A stretch of 6,316 nt of DNA from Syntrophaceae bacterium (GTDB lineage Bacteria; Desulfobacterota; Syntrophia; Syntrophales; Smithellaceae): NCBI GenBank assembly GCA_003506745.1, contig DNYQ01000163.1, forward strand, positions 1 to 6,316, given 5' to 3'. This document shows, in pieces, positions 5,100 through 6,316 of the stretch. Every line of letters begins with the position of its first letter. Positions within the stretch are counted from its first letter, which is position 1. The notes beneath the pieces were generated by a model that was not told the DNA's origin, ran no database searches, and saw only the letters and a program-made list of their open reading frames with translations. Both the position numbers and the translations under genes were made by a program.

Positions 5100-6316
5100 A
5101 TGGACTATTGCCCTCACACGCCTTCCGATATCGCGCAAATGCAGGCGACTGTCGGCGCAGGAAGCCTTGATGATCTGTTTGCCGACATCCCGCAAAAATT
5201 TCGTTTAAAACAGATCCCCGGTATGCCGGCTGCCTTATCCGAGTCCGAAACGCTGGGACTCATGCAGGCGATCAGCGGAAAAAACCGGCTGCCGCGCATG
5301 ACACTGACCGGCGCGGGCGCTTACGCTCACTTCATTCCGGCGGTCGTCGGCCACATGGTCGGACGCGCCGAATTCTATACCGCCTATACGCCTTACCAGG
5401 CGGAAATCAGCCAGGGCATTTTACAGGCGATTTACGAATACCAGACCATGATCGCGCATCTCACCGGAACGGAAATCGCCAACGCCTCCATGTATGACGG
5501 CGCCTCCGCGACGGCGGAAGCGGCGGTGCTGTGCGTCAAGATGTCCAACCGCTCCGGAATTGTCGTCGCGCGGTCTGTTCATCCCCAATACCGTCAGGTT
5601 TTAAAAACTTACGCGTGGGCCAACGGCTATACGCTGACCGAAATACCTTATGCGCCTTCCGGCCAGATGGATTTGACCGTCCTTGCAAAGGCGCTGGATA
5701 AGAGCGTTGCGGCGGTTGTCGTACAAAGCCCTAATTTTTTCGGCTGCATTGAGGATTTGACGACGGTAGCGGAGGCGGCGCATCAAAACGGCGCCCTGCT
5801 GATCGCCGGATTTACCGACGGGACGTCCCTGGGCGTGCTGAAACCGGCAGGCGAGAGCGGAGCTGATTTTGTAACGGGCGAGGGACAAAGCTTCGGCAAT
5901 CCGCTCGGCTATGGCGGCCCTTATCTGGGAATTTTCGCCGCGCGCGAAAAATATCTCCGCCGTATTCCGGGCAGGCTGGCGGGCGCAACAGTCGATAAAA
6001 ACGGGAAACGCGGATTTGTGCTGACGCTGCAAACGCGCGAACAGCATATCCGCCGGGAAAAGGCCACGTCCAATATCTGCTCCAACGAAGCGCTCTGCGC
6101 GCTGGCGGCGGGCGTCTATCTGGCTGCGCTGGGCAAGAACCTGAAGCGGCTTGCCGAACTCAATATTTATAAAACGCAATACTTGAAAAATACACTCCTG
6201 CAACTCACCGGCTGGCAAGAAATCTTTTCCGCTCCGGTTTATAACGAATTTGTTCTGCGCTGCCCCGCTGCCCAGACCGTCAATGAAAAATTGCAGGCGG
6301 AAGGCATCATCGGCGG
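5100..6316 (+). CDS. gcvPA: Glycine dehydrogenase (decarboxylating) subunit 1, P-protein N-terminal half (3' end missing)
   Basis: The frame runs from the ATG at 5100 to the right edge without a stop: 405 full codons, against roughly 440-450 for the family, so only a short C-terminal part is cut off. GcvPA is the first half of a split P-protein. It pairs with GcvPB, which carries the PLP-binding lysine, to decarboxylate glycine and load GcvH. Family blocks are PHTPSDIAQM (5-14), SLDDLFADIP (22-31), GAGAYAHFIPAVV (71-83), FYTAYTPYQAEISQG (92-106), EYQTMIAHLTGTEIANASMY (113-132), GEGQSFGNPLGYGGPYLG (260-277), and FVLTLQTREQHIRREKATSN (306-325) followed by ICSNEALCAL. The stretch around GALLIAGFTDGTSLGVL (231-247) differs from the 'ADPxxLxLL' I recall as usual. 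The start is 4 bp after the gcvH stop, and GAGGAG (5081-5086) inside gcvH could serve as a distant ribosome binding site. gcvPB is expected next. Confidence 0.96.
   Translation, partial: MDYCPHTPSDIAQMQATVGAGSLDDLFADIPQKFRLKQIPGMPAALSESETLGLMQAISGKNRLPRMTLTGAGAYAHFIPAVVGHMVGRAEFYTAYTPYQAEISQGILQAIYEYQTMIAHLTGTEIANASMYDGASATAEAAVLCVKMSNRSGIVVARSVHPQYRQVLKTYAWANGYTLTEIPYAPSGQMDLTVLAKALDKSVAAVVVQSPNFFGCIEDLTTVAEAAHQNGALLIAGFTDGTSLGVLKPAGESGADFVTGEGQSFGNPLGYGGPYLGIFAAREKYLRRIPGRLAGATVDKNGKRGFVLTLQTREQHIRREKATSNICSNEALCALAAGVYLAALGKNLKRLAELNIYKTQYLKNTLLQLTGWQEIFSAPVYNEFVLRCPAAQTVNEKLQAEGIIG

Noticed and set aside
5601..6218. A 205-codon minus-strand open frame
   Set aside because: It is antisense to gcvPA, whose protein blocks are unmistakable through this whole stretch. 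The antisense product has no family features.
156..6316. In-frame UGA codons read as selenocysteine within the window's genes
   Set aside because: Each called gene matches its family through its full or visible length, with an ordinary stop at the expected end. I saw no family motif interrupted by TGA.

Overview
The window is an ordinary-looking bacterial chromosomal segment of moderate-to-high GC. It has two divergent gene blocks that separate at a control region of about 140 bp (2855-2997). Selenocysteine machinery, a glycine cleavage system of the split P-protein type (GcvPA as its own gene) and a deformylase beside it would suit an anaerobe such as a syntrophic or sulfate-reducing deltaproteobacterium (Desulfobacterota). 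That placement is an inference from gene content and general sequence flavour; there is no marker gene here to settle it.

Left block, minus strand, read right to left: a HemN/HemW-like radical SAM protein (1595-2854, GTG start); after a 23-bp gap, selA (156-1571), encoding the PLP enzyme that turns seryl-tRNA(Sec) into selenocysteinyl-tRNA(Sec); then a 91-bp gap that holds a large GC-rich inverted repeat (85-150). Last comes what looks like the first 21 codons of another gene, starting at a TTG with a good ribosome binding site and running off the left edge. Its short peptide resembles the N-terminus of RluA/RluD-type pseudouridine synthases.

Right block, plus strand: a peptide deformylase (2998-3555), gcvT (3585-4676), gcvH (4697-5095) and the first 405 codons of gcvPA (5100 to the right edge). 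Gaps are 29, 20 and 4 bp, so this is very probably one operon; gcvPB is expected just past the right edge. GcvPA/GcvPB decarboxylate glycine and load the aminomethyl group onto lipoylated GcvH. GcvT then releases ammonia and passes the carbon to tetrahydrofolate. The L-protein (dihydrolipoyl dehydrogenase) is not in the window.

I see no transposase, CRISPR array, tRNA or rRNA gene, and nothing that amounts to a new biological system. The points most worth a second look are the inverted repeat, the tight pairing of an unassigned radical SAM enzyme with selA, the deformylase at the head of a glycine cleavage operon, and the truncated TTG-started gene at the left edge.
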